From: Mucor racemosus
Taxonomy: Eukaryota; Mucoromycota; Mucoromycetes; Mucorales; Mucoraceae
DNA length: 64,000 bases
NCBI GenBank assembly: GCA_027405735.1
Contig: JAPEHQ010000014.1
Span: 558,001-622,000 of the forward strand
Reading direction: 5' to 3'
In this document: positions 37,142 through 49,159 of the stretch, piece by piece
How positions within the stretch are numbered: position 1 is the stretch's first letter
Layout of the letters: the number at the start of each line of letters is the position of its first letter
Translations under genes and position numbers: made by a program
The notes under the pieces: generated by a model
Seen by the model: only the letters and a program-made list of their open reading frames with translations
Database searches by the model: none
Told to the model about the DNA's origin: nothing

Positions 37142-38372
37142 CATGTATATGATTAGTTTTCTACTTGAGTACTTTTAAGGATATACCTTAGGTACTTCTG
37201 AATAGATATAAATTAGTTTCATTATGTTACCTGTTCTTAAATTTATTTTATATTTTATAAAAGACTCTAAAACGCGTAAAATTTACTGCTTTTTATTTTA
37301 AAACTAGGTTCAACTTTTTATCTCTATGTAACTTTTTCTTTTATTTAATAACAGTATAATAAAATTATATTCTCTTATACCTGAGATGTTCAATTTTAAT
37401 TCAAAAACGCGTTTTTGAAAATATACTATTTTTTGCTGTTGGTATAACTTTTTTAGTGCTAATGTTTCAGATTTTTACAGGTATTTCGCTAGTAAAAGTT
37501 AAAAACTTTGAGCCTTCGTATCTTTACAAAACATTAAGCTATACTAAAACATTTTAATAATAAAACTTACTTGTTTTAAAGTTCTCTATAATATATGTTA
37601 GTGTAAAAAAATTCTAAATACTTTTATTCATTTTATTCATTTTTTTAATCTTTTTGTAGTAGGTTATAAAATATTGGTTAAATTGAAAAGCATTTTTTCT
37701 ACATTCATGTCATTGACCTCGTTGAACACTCTGGAATACAATTTAGTTTTTTTCAAAATATTGACTTTTCGTGGAGATATCCTAAAAAATGTGTACATGG
37801 AGATACTTTCGCTCTTTCGCTTCTAGCTTTAATTTTTCCCTTATATATCCTCATCCCAAATTCTGAATTTGAAAAAAAAATTGACAAAAATCTCGTTTTA
37901 TCTACGAAAAATGTGGTTAGAAGGTTCAGCAATGGCTCAATCAATAGATAATTTTGCTGTGTATCGTTGTAATTACTTTTATGTGAAACATTTTTATAAA
38001 AAGTAACGTGTATCTTCAAAAAACCTCCAAAATTTCAATTGCATTTTACGCAAAATTCAATGTGATATGTTCATTTGCATTTGGTTTAAATGGATGCAGA
38101 ATTTAAAAATGTACAACAACCATTTAATACGTTATGTTGGCTTACTTTGCAATTCATGAGCATTTAAACGATTTTGTTTTTTGAATCATTTTTCGTTCAT
38201 TTTTAGCTCATCTTTCAAATCAGTTTTGGAATCCCGTTACTATAGGGTTTAAGCTGTGATAGGAACTATTATTTTGATTATCTCGACAAAAAACCAACAT
38301 TTTTTGCTGAAACAAAAAGTACAGAGTAGCTTAGAGTTAGATCTACCTTGTGAATATAAAAAATTAATATCT
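37142..38372 (-). repeat. R1 non-coding repeat, copy 3 (right arm)
   Basis: Mirror image of copy 2, preceded by the G12 tract at 37,110-37,121. Confidence 0.8.
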
Positions 38373-38484
38373 CAAATTAGAGGCTCAATTTTTTATAATA
38401 AATTTTATATAATGAAGTACAAATATCGATCTTTAGATTAACAAGAACAATTGGTTGAATTATGTACTAAAAGGTAGAGAGGTT

Positions 38485-38926
38485 TGTTGTATTTGCATAT
38501 ATAAATGTACCTTAAATCGTAGTTTAAATATGACAATAAACTATGCCTTAACATATTTAGCATATGTGTCATATAAACACTGTAAATGATTACCCTGATA
38601 ATCACATAAGCTAAGTTCTGATAATCTAGACTTACAATAAAAGATAGAAAGTAAAGAATATTAATAATTAGTGTTGCCAAGAGCAACTAAAGACTTTAGA
38701 CTGATCATCTATATCTGAATATAATTACATTAGCATAAGTGAGGATTGACACTAAATTTTAGTATGAGAACACTGTTCTAGACAGGTGTGTAAGCAATCC
38801 TTAAATCAAATATAAATAGCAGTAGACATTCACCCTTCATTTGATTTCCCCATCTCGTTTTTATATTTAATAAAGATTGACCAATTCTCACGTACTTATC
38901 CTTCTTTATTACATACATTTACAACA
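38485..38926. mobile_element. Solo LTR, 442 bp, TSD AGGTT (right arm only)
   Basis: Ends TGTTGTA and TACAACA are perfect 7-bp inverted repeats, flanked by AGGTT at 38,480-38,484 and 38,927-38,931. The left arm has the empty site (AACCT at 25,528-25,532). A TATAAATA box (about 38,811) and AATAAA (about 38,869) near the 3' side suit the U3-R-U5 layout of an LTR on the plus strand. It inserted after the arms formed. Confidence 0.92.
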
Positions 38927-38931
38927 AGGTT

Positions 38932-41490
38932 GATGTTACTCAAAGTGTTACTGCAATGAAATGACACCTTTTATAGGCCAAAGTTGCCATTATTGTCATT
39001 TCAGACAAATACAAATAACTGATCTCGATTCGTACCTAAATCTCGCTCCATAAGGACTGATTTCCAATCATATCCCAACAAGCATAACGAGGAAACTCTA
39101 TATTGCTGATGCCTGTAAAAGGAAGTATTACTGATCAAAATACAACCTTCTAGAACATGACATCTACGATATAAAATTGTGCTTATTTTGCATTAATAAT
39201 ATATTCCAAAAATCTTGCTCATAAAATCGCAGTTGCAGTAATTCTAAATAAAAAATCACATCCCATAAAAATAAGCCCAGTTATATTTTATATTATAATA
39301 GGAATGTTGAAAGATCAACATCATCTAATGATATTCTACTATATCAAACTAAGTGTCAACATCTCAACCAAGTATCTTATAAAATAATGCACACTACGAC
39401 GGCCGACGAATTATGCTTCCCATGGACATAATGATCTGCACAGCAGATGAGCAGAATAAAAAACTTTGTGCAGATCAGGTAGCCCAGATGAGGAGAGCAA
39501 TGAGTTCAAGGTTTTTTAGTCAATTTACTAAAGTATATCAATCATAATATAATTAATAACGAAGATAATTTGAATAGTTGAAAGCAGATGTGAGTTACTG
39601 TGATTCAACAGAATTGTCTTATTGACGAGATATACAGTATCAATTTGAAATTTGGGGTTTGAAAGAATTCTGCCCATGCTCCTCTTCTGGGGACCAAATG
39701 GGAACAACGACAACAACCTGTTTGGCAATACTAAAAGTATTTATGTCTTTGTAAATGTCTGTTTGTAATACACAAAATTGGGTGATTTAGAATTATTTTT
39801 CGTTTTTCTTCCCCACTCTTTCCTGGGCTCTTTTGTTTATGTTTAAAACTACGAAAAAAAGACCATTATTTTTTATAATTAAACTGAAATCATCAAGTAG
39901 CAGGTACAAGTACATGAATACATGATGTTTTCCTATTGCTTATTTGGAAATGGATTATTTACTGTTAATGTTCAGGGCACATTATTATAATATTTTTCTC
40001 GAACAAAAAAAAAGCATCCTAGACTTCGTCATTTTATTCCATTATCTACGTTATAATCAATGATTTTTGCTCTAAATTTGATATCTGCCTGCAAAAAAAT
40101 GGTAATTATAAAAGTATGTATAGTACTGACTTCTGACTTGATTTAAATGAATAAACTCTTGTTAATCTATTTAGTTTCTAAAAAATATTTGATTCTGTTT
40201 AATGACCAACAGCCAAGAAGAGAAAAACCACATGTTGCCTTGTATACCACTATCAAATATCAAAGACACACCATAAGCATTACTTGTTAATTGATTTTAT
40301 TAATAAATCAATTTTTATAGGTCAAAAGTAAAGGTGTACTCAGTTCAAAACGCTTGAAACAATTCAATTATGTTAATTTACATGGTTTATCATTTTTTGT
40401 TCATTCAATTGTTGCTTTAATTGATTTTAATATTTCGTTTATACTGCTAATCGACTCATTCGTCCATTAGAGTTAACTCACCATTTTTGATTAGCGTATC
40501 CATAATAACGGTCTATTATTAGCTCATGGTATGCAAAACTATTAAAAGGGATTGCCTAATCTCAAATTTATCTGATTCAGCTGCTGATGCTAAACTAGTA
40601 TCAAATTAATTGTGTTGACTCGCAATAAAGCAAGGCGTTTTATCAAGTATGATGTTGGCGTTCAATATATTTCAGCTAAATTGAATAGATAGAGATAATA
40701 ATATGGTTCATGCAGAGATCTACGAATGTGGTGTGAGAGAGCTTAGATTTATGACCATAAAAAAATGATCCAAATTGTGATGCTTCGAGCTTTGTCGACC
40801 TGTATGAAATTTTTTTGTGGCAATACCTAGTGGCTCAAGCGTAATTTAGGCATTGAATCGTCAAATGTATCGAATCAAAATGAAGTTGGTTGATTGATAT
40901 AACGGGTAATAAAGGCAATGTCATTTATTGAATGGATGAATGTAAATGTATTGTATAAAGCAACATAGCTTACTTGTAAATGAAAATACTAATTATTCTG
41001 ATTTACATCAATAGTTTCGAAAAGCATAGTTAAGTGCAATAATTGCTACTATATTGCATAATTTGATATGCAGAAACCTCTTGAGGCGTTTATTCTTTTT
41101 GTTTTGGTAATACTACAAATCATAGTTTAATAGGACTGAATATTATTAAAAAACTAGAGAAAATGCAACTGGTAAAAAACTGATACACAACAATGTACAT
41201 CGAGGTCAAGATAGATGAAAGATGCATTCATCGTGTACTTGAAATCGCAACATTTTGATGGATAGAAACTACACGACCAAGATGTTGTGTTTGCCTCAGG
41301 ATTTCTAAAAGAGTTTAAAAGCATACTTTATCAAACTTAGATGTTAAATACGCACCATATGCTATTAGTATCATCTTTTTTTTTATTCAATTGCGTTATT
41401 ATTGAAAATCAAGCTTTTTATAGTAGCTCATAACAATGACAATGGGATGTTTCTAATTTTAGATTGACGACATTTATCATAAGGCGGGTT
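38932..41490. other. Right-arm interior without recognised genes
   Basis: Mirror of 22,969-25,527. Includes the small motif cluster and CGGCCG at 39,400-39,405. No gene recognised. Confidence 0.55.
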
Positions 41491-41690
41491 GATGATACGT
41501 TTGATACTACTGTAGATGGAATCAGTTAATTTATTTATGGAGTTTAAATGCAAATGCTGAGGAACCATTTGCAAGCAGTACTGAAGTTGATTCTGGTAAC
41601 GCATTGAATCAGTTGGCTTGGGACAAAGAGGGTAAAAAGGCAGCAATAGGTTCCAGTAATGGTCATTTTTATGTTTATGATATTAGAAAG
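41491..41690 (+). pseudogene. Dynein intermediate chain fragment D4 (right arm)
   Basis: Mirror of D3: LWSLNANAEEPFASSTEVD, then SGNALNQLAWDKEGKKAAIG, then SSNGHFYVYDI. It continues directly into R2 at about 41,840. Confidence 0.75.
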
Positions 41691-43469
41691 AAAAGAGTAA
41701 AACACAATTTAAATCACCTCTAGCGCAATAATTATAAAGTAAGACTACACTATCATTAAATAAACTCTCATACAATATTAACATGTATAAAGATTTACAG
41801 TAATTAGCTTGAATCAAGTGGATACAGCATCATTAATTCTTGAAAAAGTTCTCAGGTATTATAAAATCTCTTATTTTTAAGACTTGCAAGGCTTATAAGC
41901 GGAATATTAATTTAAAAAATTATTCTTGTCCGGATCATCAATTTTAACATTTTTCAAATTTTTTTTTCTGATTTTGCAAATCTAGAGTTAATTATACTAC
42001 CAATTAAAAAAACAAAAAATATACACATATACAACATTTAGCGCTCTATTTTCTCAATAAAAAATAACAAACCTTTTTATTGCAAAATATTACATGAAAA
42101 TCCTTTAACCTAAAAACCGTTTTTGGGCCAAAAGTACAAAATTTCATTACTTACCATTTAATATTAAGCTTTTATAAGATATTTATTAGCTATAGCTACA
42201 ATTTTGTCTCACAATGTAATATATTTAAACGTTGATTTTGGTATCAAAATTTGATTTTTCTATTTTTTGATAAAAATCATGAGTGATGGTAAGGATAAAA
42301 TGAGTCCTGAAAATGTCCGCTACAAAAACTGAATTTTAAGATTGTATGTGGTTAAATATACGAAAAGTTGAAAAAACGCCTTTTTATTTAAAACTTAGAT
42401 ATACTGTACCATAGTAGTATAAGAGACTTAGCCACTCAATCTTGCTATGCTCAATTACGGCGTTGCTCTACGGGTCGCTTTTGCAATTTTTTAATGTATC
42501 TATGATATAACAGACGGTTTTTCTGGTAGAAAATGCATGTTTCTATGATAACAGATATTGCCTAATTTTGTTTAGTTTATGGGTTAATGCGCTGTAATGC
42601 TGCTTTTACATTGGCTGAAAGATGCAATTTAACAGGGTTTTAATTGCGCTAAATAATGTAAAGCCTTGAAAATTCTTTTCTACGTGTGTTGTTTCTCTCT
42701 TTTTGTTTTCATATTCCAACAAGGTTATAATATCCACCGTTTGATAAGACATATCAGACTATTAAGCTGGTATACTTTTCTTTTATCTGAATATACATGC
42801 TAATGTAAGGGACTAATTTTTTTAATATTGGTAGCAGTCGTTATATTAGAGACTGATATTTTCATTTAACCGCATTCTAAGATCAAATATCATTATTTAC
42901 TACTGTATTGTTGGACATATTTCTTGATTACCAGATCACAACATCGAAGACAATGATATCTATATTTACTCAATAAAAAGCTAGAACTGGCTACAAACTC
43001 ACGAAATGTTCCAGAAAAGTGATAAAATACTAAATGATATAGAAGCAAAAAAAAAAGAATAATTTAATGTCTTGCCTAATAACCATAGTTATGATCGTAG
43101 CTATACTACTTGAAAACATATATTTTTATAGCTGACAATCGTAAACTAAAATAAAAAATTTAAAGAAGGTTAATTTGTTTAAATTTTATGTATGATAAAG
43201 TAACATCTATAATATTAGATTTGGCTTGCATATAAATTTAAGACGTAAGTGGTATTTAAATTTATGCTCGAGTAAAAACCATTGTTGCTGTAATGTTTAC
43301 AGCAATAAACATATTTACAAATGATAATAATCGTAAATATTATATTGGCACTTGCATGTATTGCTCTACATCAACAATGTATTAAATTGTATTGTCTATA
43401 ATTAATCTATATTAATAAAACAAAATGCAATTTAAAACCCCATTTCAGTAAAAAATGCAATGAAATTTT
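41691..43469 (+). repeat. R2 + X modules of the right arm
   Basis: R2 at about 41,840-42,430 and X at about 42,430-43,470, the same order as at 11,418-13,200 and, inverted, at 21,000-22,700. Non-coding. Confidence 0.7.
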
Positions 43470-43811
43470 GAGAACGGCATGATGCTCATGTACGAACCAA
43501 TTTGTGCCCATGTGATCAGCTCATTATGCTCATGGTCAGATTTTTTTATTATGCACAAATAGAGATAATTATATGCTTATGGGCAACTCTACTATTATGC
43601 ACACATGGGATTAATGTCATGCACATGGACAGAATCTATAATTATGCACATACAAGCTAATCGTTGTGCTCGTGTGCAGTTTTTTTTGTTTTACCCATGT
43701 GCATCTTGTTATCTTTTTAGCCATTATTCAGTGGGCACAACAACTCATCAGGCTATAGTATGCAACCCACCTGGGCACAACAAAAGCACCTTGTGCAGCA
43801 CAGGTCGGCCG
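43470..43811 (+). repeat. TGCnCATG-motif block ending at CGGCCG (right arm, uninterrupted)
   Basis: The intact version of the block split by pogo in the left arm. I count about 14 motif instances, among them GATGCTCATG (43,481), TGTGCCCATG (43,504), ATGCTCATGG (43,527), ATGCTTATGG (43,573), ATGCACACATGGG (43,598), ATGCACATGG (43,619), TGTGCTCGTGTGC (43,665) and CCCATGTGCAT (43,694). The pogo empty site is TA at 43,590-43,591. Confidence 0.7.
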
Positions 43812-44640
43812 TAATACTATTATATATAAATCCTTTAAATTTGTGATTTTATGGACTTTTTTCGAATCTAGATGTATCATCTTATACTTTTCAAGTTAAA
43901 TCCGTTATTAGGCTAATAATGTCGTAGGTTGTATTTTTACTTTTTACTTAAAATAAGCCTTTGAATAATTAATAGCAATACAGTCGACCCTTAATTTTTC
44001 TATGAAATTTCGATACCTGCATCTTATAGCTGTTTGGAATATTTAAACAACCGCGTACGGACTGTCCGGTGATTTTTTGTGGAGATTTAAAGCTTGGAAA
44101 TATCTTTAGATGGCCGCTTCCGGAGATTGTTCGGCTTTTTTATTGGAAGAGTGGCCATTGGCAAAAATATGAATCATATTCTACTACATTTAATTTAATA
44201 TCATTAATTAAATAAATCAATAGATTTGTCATGAACCTGTCAAGCCTAATATATTATTATACTACTACTATCCTATATCCTAATCACGCATTATTACGTT
44301 ATCCGAATTGCATACCCATCTCCAGCTTATGCAAGAGATTCTATTACTATACACACTACGACACAACCAATGACCACGTTACAATATCAACTTACTCGTA
44401 TTCAAGTTATTATAGAGTAATTCAGTAGTAGCACTATGTCCCTGAAGTCTAGTTCATGAAGGGTATTAGCCTCTTGAATAATTTAGTATAAATAGTCATC
44501 TTACTCTTATAATTCCTTTTATTTCTTCGCTAGTTCTCCTCATCATTTTCCTTATTATATATTCTGAAATAATGGTAAACATAACAAATAAATCTTTGTC
44601 TGTGTCTCTTGTCCCTTTATAATATAACCCTCCTGATACA
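43812..44640. other. Unassigned AT-rich insert
   Basis: Present only on the right side, between the arm end and sequence homologous to 41,030-41,370. It contains TATAAATAG and AATAAA-like signals near 44,490-44,600, suggesting another LTR, but I found no matching target duplication. Confidence 0.4.
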
Positions 44641-44742
44641 ATCATTGCTACTAATAAATTGCGTAATTTGATATGCAGAAACCTCTTGGAGCATTTACTC
44701 TTTTTTTTTTTGCAATGCTACAAATCATCGTTTAATATGACT

Positions 44743-45174
44743 TGTGGAATACATCCATTTGGATCTCCATTTCATCTGGTGTCTAACTTGAATTACCGCT
44801 GGGATAAATCAAAAATCACTTTGATTTGACATGTCTGATTGGTACAGCAAGTAATATTATAACCGAGATGTGGATCCTAGCAAATTATAATTATTGACCT
44901 GAATCATAAATACACCATTGTTCAATATGGCCTGATTTTATTCATGATAAAATCAGGACCTAAAGGTATCGGATAGATTATGGAAATGACATGTTCCTAT
45001 TTGTTTTCATTGATTTATAATATAGATTAGAAATTGTGTATAAATAGAAAGACATCTTCCTTTCAAAAAAGAGTCAATTAAGTTCTACTTGATAATAAAA
45101 GCCTAAAGTTATCTAGTCAAATTCCTATTGTTTTTTTATACTTTTTTTCTGTGAATATCTCTACCTATCCCACA
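44743..45174. mobile_element. Solo LTR, 432 bp, TSD TGACT
   Basis: Begins TGTGGAATAC and ends CCTATCCCACA, flanked by TGACT at 44,738-44,742 and 45,175-45,179. The homologous sequence in the right arm (TTTAATAGGACTGAATATTA near 41,125-41,144) is uninterrupted. TATAAATAG at about 45,041 and AATAAAAG near 45,095 fit an LTR on the plus strand. Confidence 0.85.
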
Positions 45175-45534
45175 TGACTGAATATTAATGAACTAGAGAA
45201 AATACAACTGGTAAAAAACTAATACCCAATATACATCGAGGTCAAGATTGATAAAAGGTGAATTCATTGTGTAGTGGAAGTCGCAACATTTTGATAATAG
45301 AAATTACAGGATCAAGGTGTTGTGTTTGCCTCAGGATTTTTAAAAGAAGGGTTTAAAAGCATATTGCATCAAATTAAGATGTTAAATACTCACTATATGT
45401 TATATTAGTATCATCTTGTTTTTTATTTAATTGCTGTATTATTAAAAATCAAGCTTTTCATAGCTTATAACAATAACAACAATGGGAAGTTTCATTCTGA
45501 TTTTAGATTGACATTTATCATAAGGTGGGCTGGC

Positions 45535-45610
45535 GATACGTTTGATACTACTGTAGATGGAACCAGTCAATTTAATTTATAGAATTTGAATGCAAATACC
45601 GAGGAACCAT
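45535..45610 (+). pseudogene. Dynein intermediate chain fragment D6
   Basis: 5' piece of the captured exon (DTFDTTVDGTSQFNL, stop, NLNANTEEP), ending at the LTR-like insertion; the 3' piece resumes as D7. Confidence 0.6.
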
Positions 45611-45623
45611 TGGAAGTACTTAA

Positions 45624-45810
45624 TATTATATCGAAATCTAGATATAGCGCTACAGTAGTTGTATTATCAGGATATTGTTATTGTTATTGGTTACACCATC
45701 AATAGCTATTGTATCACTTGGTAATCTCTTTTATATATAATCTCATCCTCTACATTTAATAAAACCTCACCTTTTACTCTTGTCTAATTCTTATTAGTTT
45801 TGGTAAAGCA
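45624..45810 (+). mobile_element. Short LTR-like element, about 187 bp, flanks CTTAA
   Basis: Counterpart of 18,029-18,211, with CTTAA at 45,619-45,623 and 45,811-45,815. Together with repeat Z (to about 46,555) it forms the whole insert that splits D6 from D7, so it may be the end of one larger element. Confidence 0.5.
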
Positions 45811-46555
45811 CTTAAGTTGGTTCTTCTTGCAGTCGAATTACATACTAAAAACGCTTTTGATAATAATAAAACAACCTAAATTCCAAGTGTCGCTCATAAA
45901 ATACGATGCCTCTTGAAATGTGAACAGCAATAATAAACAAACGCTTCAATTGAGCACAATAACAAACGCATGCTAAAAATATGAAATACCTTTTTGAAAC
46001 ATACATCTCGTGTGGATGATAGCACCCTTGATCACGGTGCAATCAATTACACAAATGACATATATATTAAAACAAGTTTCTATCCAAACCAATAATAATA
46101 ATAAACAAAGATATCAATTTAGTCGACTACTCTGCTATATTGAAGTTGCACTATCAATATAAATAAGATTCAAGCATATAAAAACTACCCCTTAAAATTA
46201 AGGTTACATAAAATAGATATAACAATAATAATAAAAACAACCATTTCCCAAAAGGTCGATATTGCCACACTTGACATCAATCCCTTATTATGGTCAATGC
46301 TCTACACAATTTACCCCTTAAAATATTAAATCAATAACAATGTAGTATTCAAAACTGGAAGATTACTAAATATACATCCATTCAAGTCTGATGGTATCCA
46401 AGTTCTCCAAATCACTATAAATACCCTCATATTTTTTCAATAATTTTAAATCTTCAGAAATCTTTTGTAATAAAAACTTTAGCTGATTATAATTGTATTC
46501 CTACTGCTTTTATTTTTATATTTTTTTTTTATTTTAGTAAACAACTTCGTTATTT
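45811..46555 (-). repeat. Repeat Z, inverted copy
   Basis: Reverse complement of about 15,651-16,440. Confidence 0.6.
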
Positions 46556-46563
46556 ACTTCACT

Positions 46564-46663
46564 TCTGGCGAAGCATTGAATAAATTGGCTTGGGAAAAAG
46601 AGGGTAAAAAAACAGCAATAGGTTCCAGTGATGGCCATTTTTATGTTAATAATATTTGAGAGG
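46564..46663 (+). pseudogene. Dynein intermediate chain fragment D7
   Basis: SGEALNKLAWEKEGKKTAIG, then SSDGHFYVNNI: the 3' piece of the captured exon, followed by R2. Confidence 0.65.
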
Positions 46664-47584
46664 AAAGAGTAAAACTCAATTTAAATCACCTCCAGCGCAA
46701 TGATTATAAAGTAAGTCTACATTATCATTAAATAAACTCTCATACAATATTGACATGTATAAAGATTTACAGTAATTCGCTTGAATTCAGTGGATACAGC
46801 ATCATTAATTCTTGAAAAAGTTCTCAGGTATTATAAAATCTCTTATTTTTAAGACTTGCAAGGCTTATAAGCGGAATATTAATTTAAAAAATTATTCTTG
46901 TCCGGATCATCAATTTTAACATTTTTCAAATTTTTTTTTCTGATTTTGCAAATCTAGAGTTAATTATACTACCAATTAAAAAAACAAAAAATATACACAT
47001 ATACAACATTTAGCGCTCTATTTTCTCAATAAAAAATAACAAACCTTTTTATTGCAAAATATTACATGAAAATCCTTTAACCTAAAAACCGTTTTTGGGC
47101 CAAAAGTACAAAATTTCATTACTTACCATTTAATATTAAGCTTTTATAAGATATTTATTAGCTATAGCTACAATTTTGTCTCACAATGTAATATATTTAA
47201 ACGTTGATTTTGGTATCAAAATTTGATTTTTCTGTTTTTTGATAAAAATCATGAGTGATGGTAAGGATAAAATGAGTCCTGAAAATGTCCGCTACAAAAA
47301 CTGAATTTTAAGATTGTATGTGGTTAAATATAAGAAAAGTTGAAAAAAACGCCTTTTTATTTAAAACTTACATATACTGTACCATAGTATAAGAGACTTA
47401 GCCGTTCGATCTTGCTATGCTCGATTATGGCGTCGCTCTACGGGCTCGCTTTTGAATTTTTTTAATGAATGTATGATATGACAGACGACTATTTTTCTGG
47501 TAGAAAAATGTATGTTTCTATGCTAACGGATATTGCCTATTGTGCTGAAGATACTATTTTCCCCACATAAGAAATTAAATGTTA
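46664..47584 (+). repeat. R2 copy following D7
   Basis: R2 at about 46,800-47,400; most of it is closer in sequence to the right-arm copy than to the copies at 11.6 and 14.9 kb. Confidence 0.7.
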
Positions 47585-48140
47585 TATCACATAAAACCAT
47601 GTTCTAATATTCAAATAGAGATAACATAAATTTAACAGTAAATACAGAAAGTATTAATAATTTAACATATAATAAAATAGATCGAATCATAGACAAAACA
47701 AATGGATTCATAAAATAAACTGAAGAAACACATAGACCAAAGTAAGGATTGCTCTTCTATTCAAATTATTAACAAATATGTCAAAAACAGACACTAAAAA
47801 ACCGCTTGATTATGTAAACCATGAAGCTCAATATAAACTTTAAATCGCGAGCAAACTAATTGCTTTACCAAAAGAATAAACGTATGGATATTGCATGAAG
47901 ACAATGGAATAACGCTTCTATCATTTACTAGTAGCATGATAATATGATGATAGACAATAGACGTATGAAATGCAGCATTGTCTGATTTGCATGCTAAGCA
48001 TCACAGTTTGACAGATGTCCTAATATAAGCTGATAACTCGGTTATTTCTAATTCTGATAGATCACTGACAGTTACGATGCAACTCCCAGATATAATAGAT
48101 AACAGCTAATATAAATAGAGTAGAAATATAATAGACTTAT
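47585..48140 (+). repeat. Repeat W, copy 2
   Basis: Direct copy of about 16,421-17,000. Confidence 0.65.
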
Positions 48141-48665
48141 TTGTTGTATTCCACCTAGTATCATACGTTATCACCTTCTAAAGTATTAATACATCTTACA
48201 ATCTATTGACTATGACATGTATTGAAGTGCAAAGTCTTGATATCGGATATAAGAAACTCCTAATGTACTAAGTTTAACCCAGTAATTACCAAGAATACTT
48301 GGACCTCAATTATGGTACCATATTATTTCATCCTAGTGGCTAATCAATCAAGTAGCTATCAAATCAACATCCAAGCACATTTAGCGCAGCATTGAAACAA
48401 GACAACTCACAAGCTCTGCAAGAACGGTTAACTTATGATTGATCCAGTTCAATCAATAGATTACTATCAAACAGATCTAATGGTTCAATAGTGCCTTAAA
48501 TTACATCTCAGGATCTCAATGTCAAATCAATATAAAAGGCCATACTTTTATATCTAAATAAAAAACGTTATCTTGTTTTTATTATACAGTTGTAGAACTG
48601 GTTTATTACTCATTCTCCTTTAATTATATTCTTTTTTTTTTAATATTATTTATCAAAGATGAAAA
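48140..48665 (+). repeat. Repeat V, copy 3
   Basis: Direct relative of about 10,780-11,300. Confidence 0.6.
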
Positions 48666-48915
48666 TATAGGACACAACAGGTAGTTTTGTTGGACAGAAA
48701 TATCATGCTTTACTGATGGTTTTCTCATTTCACAGTCATTTGTAAAAGTAGACATATAAATTATTATGCAAGATATATTTAAATCTATCATAATGTATAT
48801 TTGAAGATTAATTGGATCAATATTCACAAGGGTGGGATTCTTTTTCTTTATTTTCTGCAGTTGTAAATAATAGTTTATTACTTTTTAAAACTTAAAACTC
48901 ATCATCCAGGGCTTA

Positions 48916-49107
48916 TGTTATGTCAATATCATATCCTAGGTCGCACATTCAAGGTCGCAGTCAATATTCGGTATTATAGTAAATCAACAGGTGTACACGT
49001 TGATTCACATGCGTCTTAGTAAATTGGTGTAATGTTCTTAGATAGTAATTCTGTGTAATAGTTATAATGAAAAGTATATAAATACATCCTCTGGATGTAT
49101 TGTTAAT
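48916..49107 (+). repeat. LTR-like repeat Y, copy 3
   Basis: Begins TGTTATGTCAATA; contains TATAAATACATCC near its 3' end. No target duplication recognised. Confidence 0.4.
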
Positions 49108-49159
49108 AAAAAGTGTAATATTTGGGCAAGATTATTTCTTAAGACCGTTTTGACATTTC

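Larger units (their letters stand above)
34728..43811. repeat. Right arm of the giant inverted repeat
   Basis: Mirror of 18,669-29,284. It contains the 442-bp solo LTR (38,485-38,926) that the left arm lacks, and lacks the pogo element. Inner end at TCCAGATATTATTA (34,728); outer end at CGGCCG (43,806-43,811), after which the two flanks differ. Confidence 0.9.

Noticed and set aside
39466..39520. Possible pol III gene (A-box-like TAGCCCAGATGAGG and a T run)
   Set aside because: The B-box-like sequence is far too close to the A box and no fold could be drawn.
18669..43811. Palindrome as a pure assembly artefact
   Set aside because: The arms carry different insertions with exact empty sites and scattered substitutions; a haplotype join remains possible and is listed as the refuting outcome.
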